NCBI RefSeq assembly: GCF_900113045.1
Contig: NZ_FONY01000004.1
Span: forward strand, 156,488-220,487
DNA from: Thermoflexibacter ruber
Lineage (GTDB): Bacteria; Bacteroidota; Bacteroidia; Cytophagales; Thermoflexibacteraceae
Length of the DNA stretch: 64,000 nucleotides
Direction of reading: 5' to 3'
Part shown: piece by piece, positions 1 through 8,442 of the stretch
How positions within the stretch are numbered: the stretch's first letter is position 1
Layout: every line of letters starts with the position of its first letter
The notes under the pieces: generated by a model
What the model was told of the DNA's origin: nothing
The model's database searches: none
What the model saw: the letters and a program-made list of their open reading frames with translations, nothing else
Translations under genes and position numbers: made by a program

Positions 1-70
1 TTTGAGCCACAGCAATTTGTGAAAGAAATAATAAGGAAATAAGTGCTTGTAAAAAGAATAACTTTTTCAT
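1..70 (-). CDS. N-terminus of a secreted protein (partial)
   Basis: Only the first 23 codons lie in the window. They read as a clear Sec signal peptide: Met-Lys-Lys start, a Leu/Phe-rich hydrophobic core and a small-residue end (AVAQ) of the kind cleaved in Bacteroidota exported proteins. The gene continues off the left edge, so its function cannot be given. Its upstream region is the long gene-free stretch to the right, so any 5' regulatory RNA for it would lie there on the minus strand. Confidence 0.6.
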   Translation of the reverse strand, partial: MKKLFFLQALISLLFLSQIAVAQ

Positions 71-239
71 TGAAGTCGTTTTTTGAGATGAAACAAAAAG
101 TTTAAGTATGTTACTTTATCATGATTTGACACTCAAAATTATGCTTAAAAAGGATTAAAGTAGGTTAATACCTCTTGCAAAGATGTTAAGAAATGTAAAA
201 TAGGTATAGGCATGCCTCCTTCTAAGAGGGGAAATAGGT

Positions 240-476
240 ACTTTCGCAAGAACTCTATTGCATAGTCTTAGGGTCGTAACTCCTAAGACGTTCCTCCCTC
301 CCGCAGGCAAAATTATTGGTGAATCTATAACCCTGTCAGAGCCACTCTACAAGGCTCTCACGAGTGTAATCCCACGCGTAGATTTTATCTTTTCTGCATC
401 GTTTAGCGAAGTGTCTCTACATAGCACAAGGGATAGTTTTACTTTCTTTTCCAGAGTGAACCACTTTGCAAACTTA
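240..476. ncRNA. possible structured RNA in a gene-free region (strand unclear)
   Basis: No convincing gene lies between the left-edge gene and the nuclease gene. This part is clearly richer in G and C than the flanking AT-rich spacers and holds several stem-loops: CTTAGG/CCTAAG near 267-290, GAGCC/GGCTC near 339-357, and a short hairpin around CTTTCGCAAG at 241-250. On the minus strand a TAAGTTTG (476-469) resembles a Bacteroidota -7 element, but no good -33 box precedes it. I tested it by eye for tmRNA, RNase P, SRP RNA and common riboswitch cores and found none. A short open frame through it shows no recognisable protein features. It could instead be a decayed gene. Confidence 0.25.
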
Positions 477-525
477 CACGAATATTAGCCTTATTCGTCT
501 AAGTAAGAAGTCTATTGGGAGAGTT

Positions 526-558
526 TTTTAAATCTGATTAAAACGTTTACTAACTTTG
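526..558 (+). promoter_or_regulatory. promoter-like element before the candidate small RNA
   Basis: TAACTTTG at 551-558 matches the Bacteroidota -7 consensus TAnnTTTG, and a T-run about 21 bp upstream could serve as the -33 box, though it lacks the usual G. Predicted transcription would begin near 565, just before the inverted repeat that closes the candidate RNA. Confidence 0.35.
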
Positions 559-569
559 TAGCGTAAAAT

Positions 570-653
570 CTCTTAGGAAACTCAGCAAGGTATGTTGAGA
601 TAAGGACTTAAAAAAGAACACAGTAAAACTAAAATGATTAATTTCCCTAAGAG
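570..653 (+). ncRNA. candidate small RNA closed by an 11-bp stem
   Basis: CTCTTAGGAAA (570-580) pairs with TTTCCCTAAGAG (642-653), an 11-bp stem with one bulged C. An inner helix CTCA/TGAG (581-584 with 595-598) sits inside it. A promoter-like TAACTTTG lies just upstream. No open frame explains the conservation of the two arms. I do not recognise the family, and it lacks the SRP RNA tetraloop region. It could instead be an attenuator or an operator. Confidence 0.35.
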
Positions 654-820
654 TTTAAAAAACGTAAAACGTTATTATGCAGTAGTTCATTCGTTAAGCG
701 AAGCAAGTAAAAACATAAGTTTGAAAAATTCGCAAAGTAGTATTCAAGGGCATCAAAATAAGCATAAAGATAATAGTAAGTTTTCATAAGATTTGTAGGA
801 TTAACTTAATTTGACGTTTG

Positions 821-854
821 AAAAAAGGTATCTTCTTTGGGGATACCTTTTTTG
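821..854 (-). terminator. intrinsic terminator of the nuclease gene
   Basis: A near-perfect hairpin, AAAAAAGGTATC then a 9-nt loop then GATACCTTTTTT, lies just past the stop codon of the minus-strand nuclease gene. The A/T arms give a U-tract in both directions, so it may act bidirectionally. Confidence 0.8.
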
Positions 855-864
855 TTTTACTTGT

Positions 865-1752
865 TTATCGTCTGGATTTGAACCACTTATTGATGTCAAT
901 ACTTGCTTCTAAGCGATTTTCTAACTCGTCAGGGAGGGCAGGGAAAAAATCTATGCCTGTGATTCGCTCTATCTCATCTATACTTACTACAAAACTTTGT
1001 AAGGGCTGATTAGAGCCTTCATTTTTCATCAGAAAAGCAATCGCTTTGATTTCAGGCTCTTGTAAGTCCAAAATGATTTTATAAAACCGCTCAGGCACAC
1101 TGATTTTATTTTTTTTCCCAATTTTTGGCAAGTCATTTTTAAGCACTGCTCCAGTAACAATATGGAGTTGTTTTTCTTTTTTTGCCCAGAATCTTACTCT
1201 TTGCTCTAAATCGCTCCAGATACCTCGATTAAATTGGGGGGCTTGTGGGCTTATATTACTCATAAAAAAGGTTTCGTCTAAAGCATTTTGTGCAAACTTA
1301 AAATCTGCCGCAGGGGCTAAATGCCCTCTATCATATCCTGAACCTGTATAGTCAGCGGGAAGGGCAGAGCCTGTGCTTACTTTCTCATCGGGTTTGAACT
1401 GGTTGCCTTCTCTGCTGGTATTTTTCTCAAGATAGCTATCAAGCAGTACATAGGCTACCCAGGCGGGTTGCTCATGTTTTTCATCATAGCAAACAGTATA
1501 ATAGGTCTGTATAATAATTTGGCAAGTAGCAAGAGAAACAGGAAAAATTACATCATCTTGTTTTTTTATATTTTGTCCTTTGTTGATATTATCAATTTTT
1601 TCTCCAATGATTTCTTGATACAGGTTCAAAAATTCTGTTAAAAAGTCTTTTTGATAAGTAAAATATAAAAATGCACCTATCAATAGCACTACTATCCATT
1701 TTTTAATTTGTATGCCAAAAAATGAACCTTTAGTTTTTCTTCTTCTCGCCAT
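865..1752 (-). CDS. DNA/RNA non-specific endonuclease (NUC family), membrane-anchored or exported
   Basis: The 295-residue product has a basic N-terminus followed by one hydrophobic segment (about residues 19-36), so it is either anchored in the inner membrane facing out or exported. The C-terminal two thirds carries the beta-beta-alpha-metal nuclease signature: DRGHLAPAAD holds the catalytic His, followed by NISPQ and FNRGIW with the metal-binding Asn region. Such enzymes cut DNA and RNA without sequence preference, usually for nutrient nucleic acid breakdown. It lies 17 bp after a sensor kinase gene on the same strand, so the two are probably co-transcribed, and a strong terminator follows. 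Confidence 0.88.
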   Translation of the reverse strand: MARRRKTKGSFFGIQIKKWIVVLLIGAFLYFTYQKDFLTEFLNLYQEIIGEKIDNINKGQNIKKQDDVIFPVSLATCQIIIQTYYTVCYDEKHEQPAWVAYVLLDSYLEKNTSREGNQFKPDEKVSTGSALPADYTGSGYDRGHLAPAADFKFAQNALDETFFMSNISPQAPQFNRGIWSDLEQRVRFWAKKEKQLHIVTGAVLKNDLPKIGKKNKISVPERFYKIILDLQEPEIKAIAFLMKNEGSNQPLQSFVVSIDEIERITGIDFFPALPDELENRLEASIDINKWFKSRR

Positions 1753-1769
1753 TCGTTTTTAAGGGGGTA

Positions 1770-3773
1770 TTACTCATTTTTTAACTTAAATTCGACAATA
1801 AAGTTCGCACCGTTGTCTATTTCGCTCTCACACCACACTTTCCCGTTCATAGCTTCTACATATTTTTTGACAATAGATAAGCCTAAGCCAATGGATTTTT
1901 CGCCTTGAGTGGGTCTGGCACTTAGCTGTTGGAATTTCCCAAACATCTTTTTCTTATCCTCCTCGCTGATACCTTGTCCTTGGTCTTGCACCTCAATTCT
2001 GGCAATATTTTCGTGCTTATAAACTCGCAAAAATACTTTTTTATTTGAGGGAGAGTACTTTATTGCATTGGAAACTAAGTTTTCAAATATCTGAGTAAGA
2101 TAGTTTTTATCTAAGTTAGGAACGATAACCTGTGGATGGAGGTCTTTGATGATTTCTATGTTTTTAGCTTTTGCGTTGTCCTCAAAGTTTTTTGCTACAC
2201 TTTCCATAATCACGGAAATATTGAGGTCTTCCCTTTGCAGGTTCACTTTTTGTGCGTCTATAGCATTGACATCTAAGGTTTTGTTTATCATCAATGTCAT
2301 GCGCTCTATTGCTCCTTTGATAAGCCTGATGTATTCCTCTTTTTCTTCTGGGCTTACTTCATTCTCACTCATTTGCAGGACATTGACTAAGCCTTTGATT
2401 TGGCTAAGAGGGTTACGGAGGTCGTGAGCGACTATACCTATCAGATGATTTTTTTCTTCATTGAGGTAGGAAAGTTCATGATTTTTCTGCTCCAATTCCA
2501 TGTTTTGCAGAGCAATGTTTTCTTTTTGAGAGCTGATTTCTTCTTGTTGGTACAGGATTTCCAAATTCTTCTTTTCTAAAAGCCGGTTTATCTTATTTTT
2601 ACTTTTTATCCCTCTATACAAAATAAAGGCAATCAAACAGATAAGCAAAAAACTCACTAATAAAAAAATATTCAAATAGCGTTGCTGCGCAAGGTTCTCT
2701 TCCCTCATCTGTTCGTTTTTCTTTAAAAGTTCTATTTCTTTGTCTTTACTTTCTGCATCGTGAATAGACTGCATTCCTGCTATTTGACGCGACATACTCT
2801 CATTCAGCACCGAATCCTTGTAGGCATGATACAATTTGTAATAGTCAAAAGCTAAGTTAGAGTTGCCTACTCTCTCTGCCGTCAGGTAAAGCTGTCTATA
2901 GGCTTCAGCTATATCAGCCTTAGAACCAAGCTGTTGCGAAAGTGTTAAAGCATCTTTAAACCAATCAAAGGATTTTTCAAATCTATTTTTTTCTCTAAAA
3001 ACAATGCCTGTTAGAAGAAGGCTGGCAGCGGCATCGTATCGGTTATCTATGCTAATGAGGTACTTGTAAGCACTGCTCAAAAATGGTAAAGCCTCCAGAT
3101 ATTTGCCTTGGTCTATGTAAATTTGACCTTTGGTCATCAGGGCAAGTCCTTTATCATTGATATTCTCAAATTTTTGAGCAAGAAAAAAGGCTTTGTCCAC
3201 GTAAAAAAGCGCACTATCCAATTTTTTTTCTTTTCTATAAAACTCACCCAAATGTAGATAGAGTTGGGTCAGTTCCTTATTAGCATTGAGTTTCTCAGAA
3301 AGGGTTATGGCTTTCAATCTGTATCCTAATACTTTTTTTCTGTAAGTAGTATCATGCTCGCTTAGATGAAAGTTAAACAAAGCTACTTTGTCTAAAAGCC
3401 CAATGGTTAATGTATCATATTTTTTCGCCTCAGCTATCCTTAGCCCTTCTAAGGCGTATTCTAATCCTTTGGAGTAATCACCCAAAATATGGTAAATTGA
3501 CGCTAAGTTTTGATAGGCAATCGCTAACTGATAGGGATCATCTATTTTTTTGGCAAGTTCGGTAGCTTGCTTAGCGTATTTGAATGCTTGTTGGGGAAAA
3601 TTTTTTATCAAAACCATGCTTAATCTATTGGCTATTAATAACTTAGCCCTGTCATTGTTAGTACGGTGCAAAGCACTAATCAGGCTATCAGCTACTACGG
3701 TCTGTGCTTGAGCATGAGAGGCAGAGATAAAGAAAAATAATATGAAAATGATATGTTTGGAATGGATAAGCAA
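1770..3773 (-). CDS. TPR-containing sensor histidine kinase
   Basis: The 667-residue protein has a signal peptide (about 1-23), a periplasmic array of tetratricopeptide repeats (about 40-330), one transmembrane helix (about 368-388), a coiled coil, then HisKA and HATPase_c domains. The H-box is VAHDLRNPL with phospho-acceptor His450. The N-box (NLVSNAIKYSP), G1 (DQGQGI) and G2 (GLGLSIV) are all present, so it looks active. This architecture is typical of Bacteroidota. No response regulator is adjacent. The frame opens with TTG and no early ATG is available. The true start is therefore uncertain, although the signal peptide supports this one. Confidence 0.88.
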   Translation of the reverse strand: MLIHSKHIIFILFFFISASHAQAQTVVADSLISALHRTNNDRAKLLIANRLSMVLIKNFPQQAFKYAKQATELAKKIDDPYQLAIAYQNLASIYHILGDYSKGLEYALEGLRIAEAKKYDTLTIGLLDKVALFNFHLSEHDTTYRKKVLGYRLKAITLSEKLNANKELTQLYLHLGEFYRKEKKLDSALFYVDKAFFLAQKFENINDKGLALMTKGQIYIDQGKYLEALPFLSSAYKYLISIDNRYDAAASLLLTGIVFREKNRFEKSFDWFKDALTLSQQLGSKADIAEAYRQLYLTAERVGNSNLAFDYYKLYHAYKDSVLNESMSRQIAGMQSIHDAESKDKEIELLKKNEQMREENLAQQRYLNIFLLVSFLLICLIAFILYRGIKSKNKINRLLEKKNLEILYQQEEISSQKENIALQNMELEQKNHELSYLNEEKNHLIGIVAHDLRNPLSQIKGLVNVLQMSENEVSPEEKEEYIRLIKGAIERMTLMINKTLDVNAIDAQKVNLQREDLNISVIMESVAKNFEDNAKAKNIEIIKDLHPQVIVPNLDKNYLTQIFENLVSNAIKYSPSNKKVFLRVYKHENIARIEVQDQGQGISEEDKKKMFGKFQQLSARPTQGEKSIGLGLSIVKKYVEAMNGKVWCESEIDNGANFIVEFKLKNE

Positions 3774-3916
3774 AGGTGTATATTTTAAATGATGCTAAAA
3801 TAGCAATCACTTATTTGATGAGGAAATAAAAAAGAAAAAAAGTAAAAAAGACTTGATATTGTAAAATCAAAATCTTGATTTTATACTATTAAAGAGGCTC
3901 TAAACGGAAAATATTT

Positions 3917-5194
3917 CTATATCGGTTTTTCCAAAGCAAACTCGAAACGCATCACTACCCCATTGCGTTGGACGCTGATAACGATTTTTCTACCTGCCTT
4001 GCTCTGGAAAAGGGCTATGATTTCATTGAGGGAGTATTGGAAAGCAAGTTTATTGTTCAGATAAAGCAGTTGGTCGCCTTTCTTTAGTCCGGCTCTCTCG
4101 GCAGGCGAGTCTTCCTCGATGTCCGAAATTACATATAGGGGCAGTCCCGGCACAGGGGTAGAGATTTCTATGCCACTCATATTATAGACAAAAGGTTTTT
4201 TGAAGTATGCGTTAGGGCGTACAATCATGCGCTGATTGAGATAATCAAAAGTGAGGTGAAAGCGTTTGAGAATCTCTGCTCCTACGTTCCCATTGCGGCG
4301 CTCTGCTACATCGACCACGTGCCGCAAAGAAGCAGAATCAGGAAAAGAAGTAAGGATATTGTCCAATTCAAACCCCCCTAAATGAAAGGATTTGATTCTA
4401 CCAATTTTGCCGCGAATATCCCCGTTTAGCCCACGCCCTAAATAAGCATCTCTGATTTTGGAGGGTAATCTTATGTTTGCATTAGAAAATATATCCAAAG
4501 AAAGTGCATGACTTGCTCCTGTATCTACAATCAGTTTTACATCCACCCAATTATTATCATCTGACATTATTTTTGCTTTGACATAGGGTTTGCCTTCTTC
4601 TACTGAGATAGGGATTACATTATCCTTTTTTTTGATTTTGAATCGGCTATGATGTCTAAGCAGTAGTTCTTTGCGCTCATAGTTGATGTCCACTACAAAA
4701 TTTTTAAACATGTCATATCCTAAAATCCCGTGAATCCTCATACCCAGCTTGGAGGAGAAAAAGAATACATCTTGCAACAAAATGAGTATGTCTTGATTGA
4801 TGCCATAGATGCCGGGAAGGTCTATACGATTTCCAAAAGAGTGGATAGCTTCTACGTCTTCTCCCTCACCCAGTCCTTTGATTTTAATTTTTCTGGCATA
4901 TTTTAATTGCAATGAGTCGCCTGTCCGCAAGCCAATCAGCAGGGCAGTCCTCACCCCCGTATCCAATATAAAATTCATAGTATCTGACTTATTTAGTCGC
5001 AAAGGAATGATAATCAGATTATTGACCATTTTGAAGGGAATGGTAGAAAACTTGCGACCATTAGAAAAATACAGAGAATTATCATAGGGATTGATAGGAG
5101 TTTCTATAGTCTTACATGCAGAAAAAAAGACAATGATGCACAAAAAAGGCATAAACCTTTTCCATAGGAAAAAGCATGTCAAAGCTACATTCAT
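3917..5194 (-). CDS. retropepsin-like aspartyl protease with C-terminal PDZ domain, lipoprotein
   Basis: The N-terminus carries a lipoprotein-type signal ending FFSAC, so the mature protein is probably membrane-anchored. Two aspartyl-protease motifs follow, DTG at Asp78 and DTGAS at Asp224, i.e. two lobes in one chain like pepsin rather than the single-lobe retroviral form. A PDZ domain (about residues 345-420) closes the protein, with the loop and GLKKGDQLLYLN motif typical of that fold. The first lobe has Val in place of Ala/Ser after DTG, so activity there is less sure. An alternative start at 5152 (MPFLC) would give a shorter signal peptide. It stands alone in the cluster, and its substrate is unknown. 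Confidence 0.8.
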   Translation of the reverse strand: MNVALTCFFLWKRFMPFLCIIVFFSACKTIETPINPYDNSLYFSNGRKFSTIPFKMVNNLIIIPLRLNKSDTMNFILDTGVRTALLIGLRTGDSLQLKYARKIKIKGLGEGEDVEAIHSFGNRIDLPGIYGINQDILILLQDVFFFSSKLGMRIHGILGYDMFKNFVVDINYERKELLLRHHSRFKIKKKDNVIPISVEEGKPYVKAKIMSDDNNWVDVKLIVDTGASHALSLDIFSNANIRLPSKIRDAYLGRGLNGDIRGKIGRIKSFHLGGFELDNILTSFPDSASLRHVVDVAERRNGNVGAEILKRFHLTFDYLNQRMIVRPNAYFKKPFVYNMSGIEISTPVPGLPLYVISDIEEDSPAERAGLKKGDQLLYLNNKLAFQYSLNEIIALFQSKAGRKIVISVQRNGVVMRFEFALEKPI

Positions 5195-5223
5195 AAATTT
5201 ATCTTACGTCGTTATTCATTAGG

Positions 5224-5772
5224 TTAAGTACTTTTCAAAAACACAAAATAGTAGATAGCAATAGCCAGTCCTACTAAAATTACACCCGCAATGAAGCCCC
5301 AAATCCACATTTGAGTACTTTTGGCTCTATATTTTGCCTCTAAAGCATTCATTTTTTTCTCATAGTCCTTTTTGAGCTTCTCAGCGTGCTGAGCGATTAA
5401 CTGCTCCATAGGCATACTAGCTAACTGCTTTTCCAACTCATTCATATAAGCAGTTTTCTCCTCAATTTGTTGTCTTTTTTGTTCAATTTGGACTTCTAAT
5501 TTTTCAATAATGTTTTGGCTCTCGTTAGCCACCTGCTTCAATTGGTTGAGAAATTCCTTAGTGGCTTGGTCATCTACTGAAAATGCAGGCGCATAAGTGG
5601 CTGTTCCCATAGTTGGCATAGAGGGAGAAGCACTCATCGCTGCTTGTTTGCGTGCTGAAAGACTTTTGATGAAAAGAAAAGTTAGCAAAATGATAAATAA
5701 TAAGCCCACAATCACATAACCCGCTAACATTCTATTTTCTTGTAAAATACGCAATATCTCCTCGAGGCTCAT
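5224..5772 (-). CDS. membrane protein with coiled coil, function unknown
   Basis: The 182-residue protein has one hydrophobic helix near the N-terminus (about 17-35), a long Glu/Lys/Gln-rich coiled coil (about 78-150) and a second hydrophobic helix at the C-terminus (about 158-178). Such a shape suggests a scaffold spanning the membrane twice with the coil on one side. I do not recognise a family. It sits 29 bp upstream of the retropepsin gene on the same strand and may be transcribed with it. Confidence 0.6.
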   Translation of the reverse strand: MSLEEILRILQENRMLAGYVIVGLLFIILLTFLFIKSLSARKQAAMSASPSMPTMGTATYAPAFSVDDQATKEFLNQLKQVANESQNIIEKLEVQIEQKRQQIEEKTAYMNELEKQLASMPMEQLIAQHAEKLKKDYEKKMNALEAKYRAKSTQMWIWGFIAGVILVGLAIAIYYFVFLKST

Positions 5773-5944
5773 AATGAATAAAATTTGTAAAAGTTAGATG
5801 TAAAGAAAAATTTGAATACTTGCTAAAGCAAACTGTTCTCTATGAGAATGTTTGTTTAATTTAACTTTAAAATTAGCAAAAAATTAAATGTAAATTCATA
5901 AATGCCAAAGAAAAATCGGAAAGATAATAAGTAGGATGGTAAAT

Positions 5945-6376
5945 TTATTGAAAACATCTCAACAGAGGGTGGTGCTTCTTTGCCTTTGTTGGTATTGAAC
6001 GCGGTGGTATGCGACACCAACAAGCATTTTTCATTGGTAAACAGCAAGTTATAAAGTAAAAAGGGGCAAGCTTTATTATTTGAGCAGTGAATTTCATAAA
6101 ACTCAACTGCACCTCTTGGAGAGTATAGGGAGGCATGATTTTCCATAACAGATGGATATGATTCCACATCATAACAAAGCCTACCTACTGACTACCTGAT
6201 TGGTCAATACCTGCAACTCTTTGTAAAATATGGACATGATAAAGGGCATACAAGTAATTAATTTGCTCGGTATTCTTCACTTGCAACTTATTATTCTTCT
6301 ATCCCAAAGCAGCTAACTTGGCAAGTACATCTCAAAGCAGGTCTTGTAAACTTGTTATGTCATCAGGTAATTTCAT
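5945..6376 (-). pseudogene. composite transposase remnant (IS66-like leader plus IS200/RAYT-like part)
   Basis: Reading down from an ATG at 6376, the frame begins MKLPDDITSLQDLL and continues through two in-frame stops with a Leu-zipper-like stretch. This resembles the N-terminus of IS66-type TnpC. After a third in-frame stop it runs into WNHIHLLWKI followed by KFTAQ. That is the HUH catalytic region (two His) of Y1 tyrosine transposases of the REP-associated or IS200 type. The tail then loses similarity, and a second frame carries on in the same direction. Both parts are clearly dead. The join of two unrelated transposase types suggests nested insertions or successive deletions. Confidence 0.6.
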
Positions 6377-6488
6377 AGCGTTAAACTAAAACTTTTTTCC
6401 TAATTTTGCGAGTAATTAAATAGTTACAAAAATTTTGCTGCTAAAAAACAGATTAACAAAAACTTACAAACTAAAACCCATCAAAGAT

Positions 6489-7982
6489 ATGGTAAAAGAG
6501 CAGAAGAAGCAAACACTGATTACAGACCCTACTATTTTGGATAGATACGAGTTAATCGTTGGCTTGGAAGTTCATGCCCAGCTACTTACCAAAAGTAAAA
6601 TATTTTCTACTGATGCTACTATTTTTGGGCAAGCGCCAAATACCAATATCAGTGTAGTAACTTTGGCTCATCCTGGTACCTTGCCAAAACTCAATAAAAA
6701 AGCCGTAGAACTCGCAATCAAAATGGGTTTGGCTTGTGGTTGTGAAATCTCTCGCTACAATATTTTTGATAGAAAAAACTATTTTTATCCTGACTTGCCC
6801 AAAGGCTATCAAATCACCCAAGATAAAACGCCTATCTGTAAAGGAGGATTCATAGAAGTGAAAACAAAGGAAGGCTCAGTTTCACGGATTCGCTTAAATC
6901 GCATTCATTTAGAGGAAGATGCAGGAAAATCTATTCACTTGGAAGGGGGTAATGAATCGCTCATAGACCTCAATCGCGCAGGGACTGCTCTGATAGAGAT
7001 AGTTTCTGAACCTGACATTCGCCTATCAGAAGAAGCCTATGTTTACATGACTGAGATTCGCCGCTTGGTGCGTTACTTGGAGATTTGCGATGGCAATATG
7101 GAGGAGGGTTCTATGCGTTGCGATGCCAATGTGTCAGTACGCTTGAAAGGAGAAAAGAAATTAGGCAAAAAAGTAGAAGTCAAAAACATGAACTCAGTTC
7201 GCAATGTGCAAAGAGCGATAGATTATGAGTTTGTGCGACAGGTTACTTTGATAGAAAATGGGGAAAACATCGTTTCAGAAACGAGAACTTTTGATGCAGA
7301 CACAGGAAAAACTTACAGCATGAGAGAAAAAGAAGAAATGAATGACTACCGCTATTTCCCTGAGCCAGACCTTGCCCCTTTTGTAGTTACAGAAGAATAT
7401 TTAGCAAGTATCAAAGCCCAAATGCCACCACTCCCTGCCGAACTTTTTGAGAAGTTTACCAAAGTGTACGGCTTGCCAGAATACGATGCAGGTGTCCTTA
7501 CTGACGAAAAAAATATAGCTCTTTATTTTGAGGCAATTTGCTCAAAAACAAAGAATTATAAAGCTGCCTCTAATTGGCTTATGGGTTCGGTCAAATACCA
7601 CCTCAATAAATTAGAGATTGATATAGCAGATTTTCCTTTGAAGCCAGAGAGAATCGTAGAACTCATTGATTTAGTAGATGCGAACAGGATTAGCTTTTCT
7701 ATTGCCTCGAGTAGGTTATTCAATATCATGGTCGAGAATCCAGAAAAAACTGCCTTAGCATTGGCAGAGAAACACAATCTTTTGCAGGAAAGCGATGACA
7801 ATGCGATTTTGCCTATCATCGAAGAGGTTTTGGCAAAATATCCTGACAAAGTACTTGCCTATCAGAAAGGGAGTAAAAATCTTTTGGGAATGTTTATGGG
7901 AGAGGTCATGCAATTAGGCAAGGGGAAAATAGACCCTAAAAAAGCCAATGAGTTGATTAGAAGTGCCTTAGAAAAAAAGTAG
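6489..7982 (+). CDS. gatB: aspartyl/glutamyl-tRNA amidotransferase subunit B
   Basis: GatB is the kinase/transferase subunit of the GatCAB complex, which converts Glu-tRNA(Gln) and Asp-tRNA(Asn) to the amidated forms in the cytoplasm. The sequence opens with ELIVGLEVHAQL and holds the hallmarks KNYFYPDLPKGYQI, DLNRAGTALIEIVSEPD, GNMEEGSMRCDANVS and VEVKNMNS. It ends with the helical YqeY-like tail. Length is 497 residues from the ATG chosen here. The open frame extends 18 codons further upstream from a TTG without family similarity, and a -7-like TAATTTTG sits at 6401-6408. No gatA or gatC is adjacent. Confidence 0.96.
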   Translation: MVKEQKKQTLITDPTILDRYELIVGLEVHAQLLTKSKIFSTDATIFGQAPNTNISVVTLAHPGTLPKLNKKAVELAIKMGLACGCEISRYNIFDRKNYFYPDLPKGYQITQDKTPICKGGFIEVKTKEGSVSRIRLNRIHLEEDAGKSIHLEGGNESLIDLNRAGTALIEIVSEPDIRLSEEAYVYMTEIRRLVRYLEICDGNMEEGSMRCDANVSVRLKGEKKLGKKVEVKNMNSVRNVQRAIDYEFVRQVTLIENGENIVSETRTFDADTGKTYSMREKEEMNDYRYFPEPDLAPFVVTEEYLASIKAQMPPLPAELFEKFTKVYGLPEYDAGVLTDEKNIALYFEAICSKTKNYKAASNWLMGSVKYHLNKLEIDIADFPLKPERIVELIDLVDANRISFSIASSRLFNIMVENPEKTALALAEKHNLLQESDDNAILPIIEEVLAKYPDKVLAYQKGSKNLLGMFMGEVMQLGKGKIDPKKANELIRSALEKK

Positions 7983-8442
7983 GATATTAGCTCAAACAAG
8001 ATTGCTTGCATCTTGTAATCAAAAGTAATATTTCTCAATTTTAAGCAAAAATTAAGCGATATATTTTGGAAGCAAGTTATTTTGAACCTTGTTTATCAAT
8101 AACTTGTATTTCTGCTTTCTTTTATAGAAAGCAGATAAACTATGTAATAAATTAGAATCATATAATATTTGATTAACATCTTTTTAGCAAAATTTTGTTA
8201 TGAAAACTAAAAAAAGTATAATTTTTAGCCTTCTGCTCAATCGTTAAATTGCTATGGATTAGCTTCTTTGATTACTTCCACATCTCCTTTTCTAAGTTTT
8301 CTCATAAAAAGCTACTTGAATTTGTTTTTTCCCAACTTCACAATACGATAAAAATTCGGTTACGCCTAATACATCTTAGCTACCTACCTTTGAATCTTGG
8401 AATAAAACAAAATTTCCTTAGAAAAACAAAAATCAAAACTTT
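7983..8442. other. intergenic region between gatB and the susC gene
   Basis: No gene is supported here. A perfect 8-bp hairpin, CTGCTTTC/GAAAGCAG (8112-8134), and a weaker one, CAAGAT/ATCTTG near 7997-8015, could end the gatB transcript. Neither is followed by a strong T-run on the plus strand. The rest is AT-rich leader. Confidence 0.5.
8385..8392 (+). promoter_or_regulatory. -7 promoter element of the susC-susD operon
   Basis: TACCTTTG fits the Bacteroidota TAnnTTTG element and lies about 50 bp before the susC start. A matching TTTG -33 box is not obvious at 19-21 bp, which would suit a promoter that needs an activator or an ECF sigma factor. Confidence 0.45.

Noticed and set aside
258..488. 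76-codon open frame in the left gene-free region
   Set aside because: No signal, domain or sensible composition; it runs across stem-loops and is better explained as RNA or spacer.
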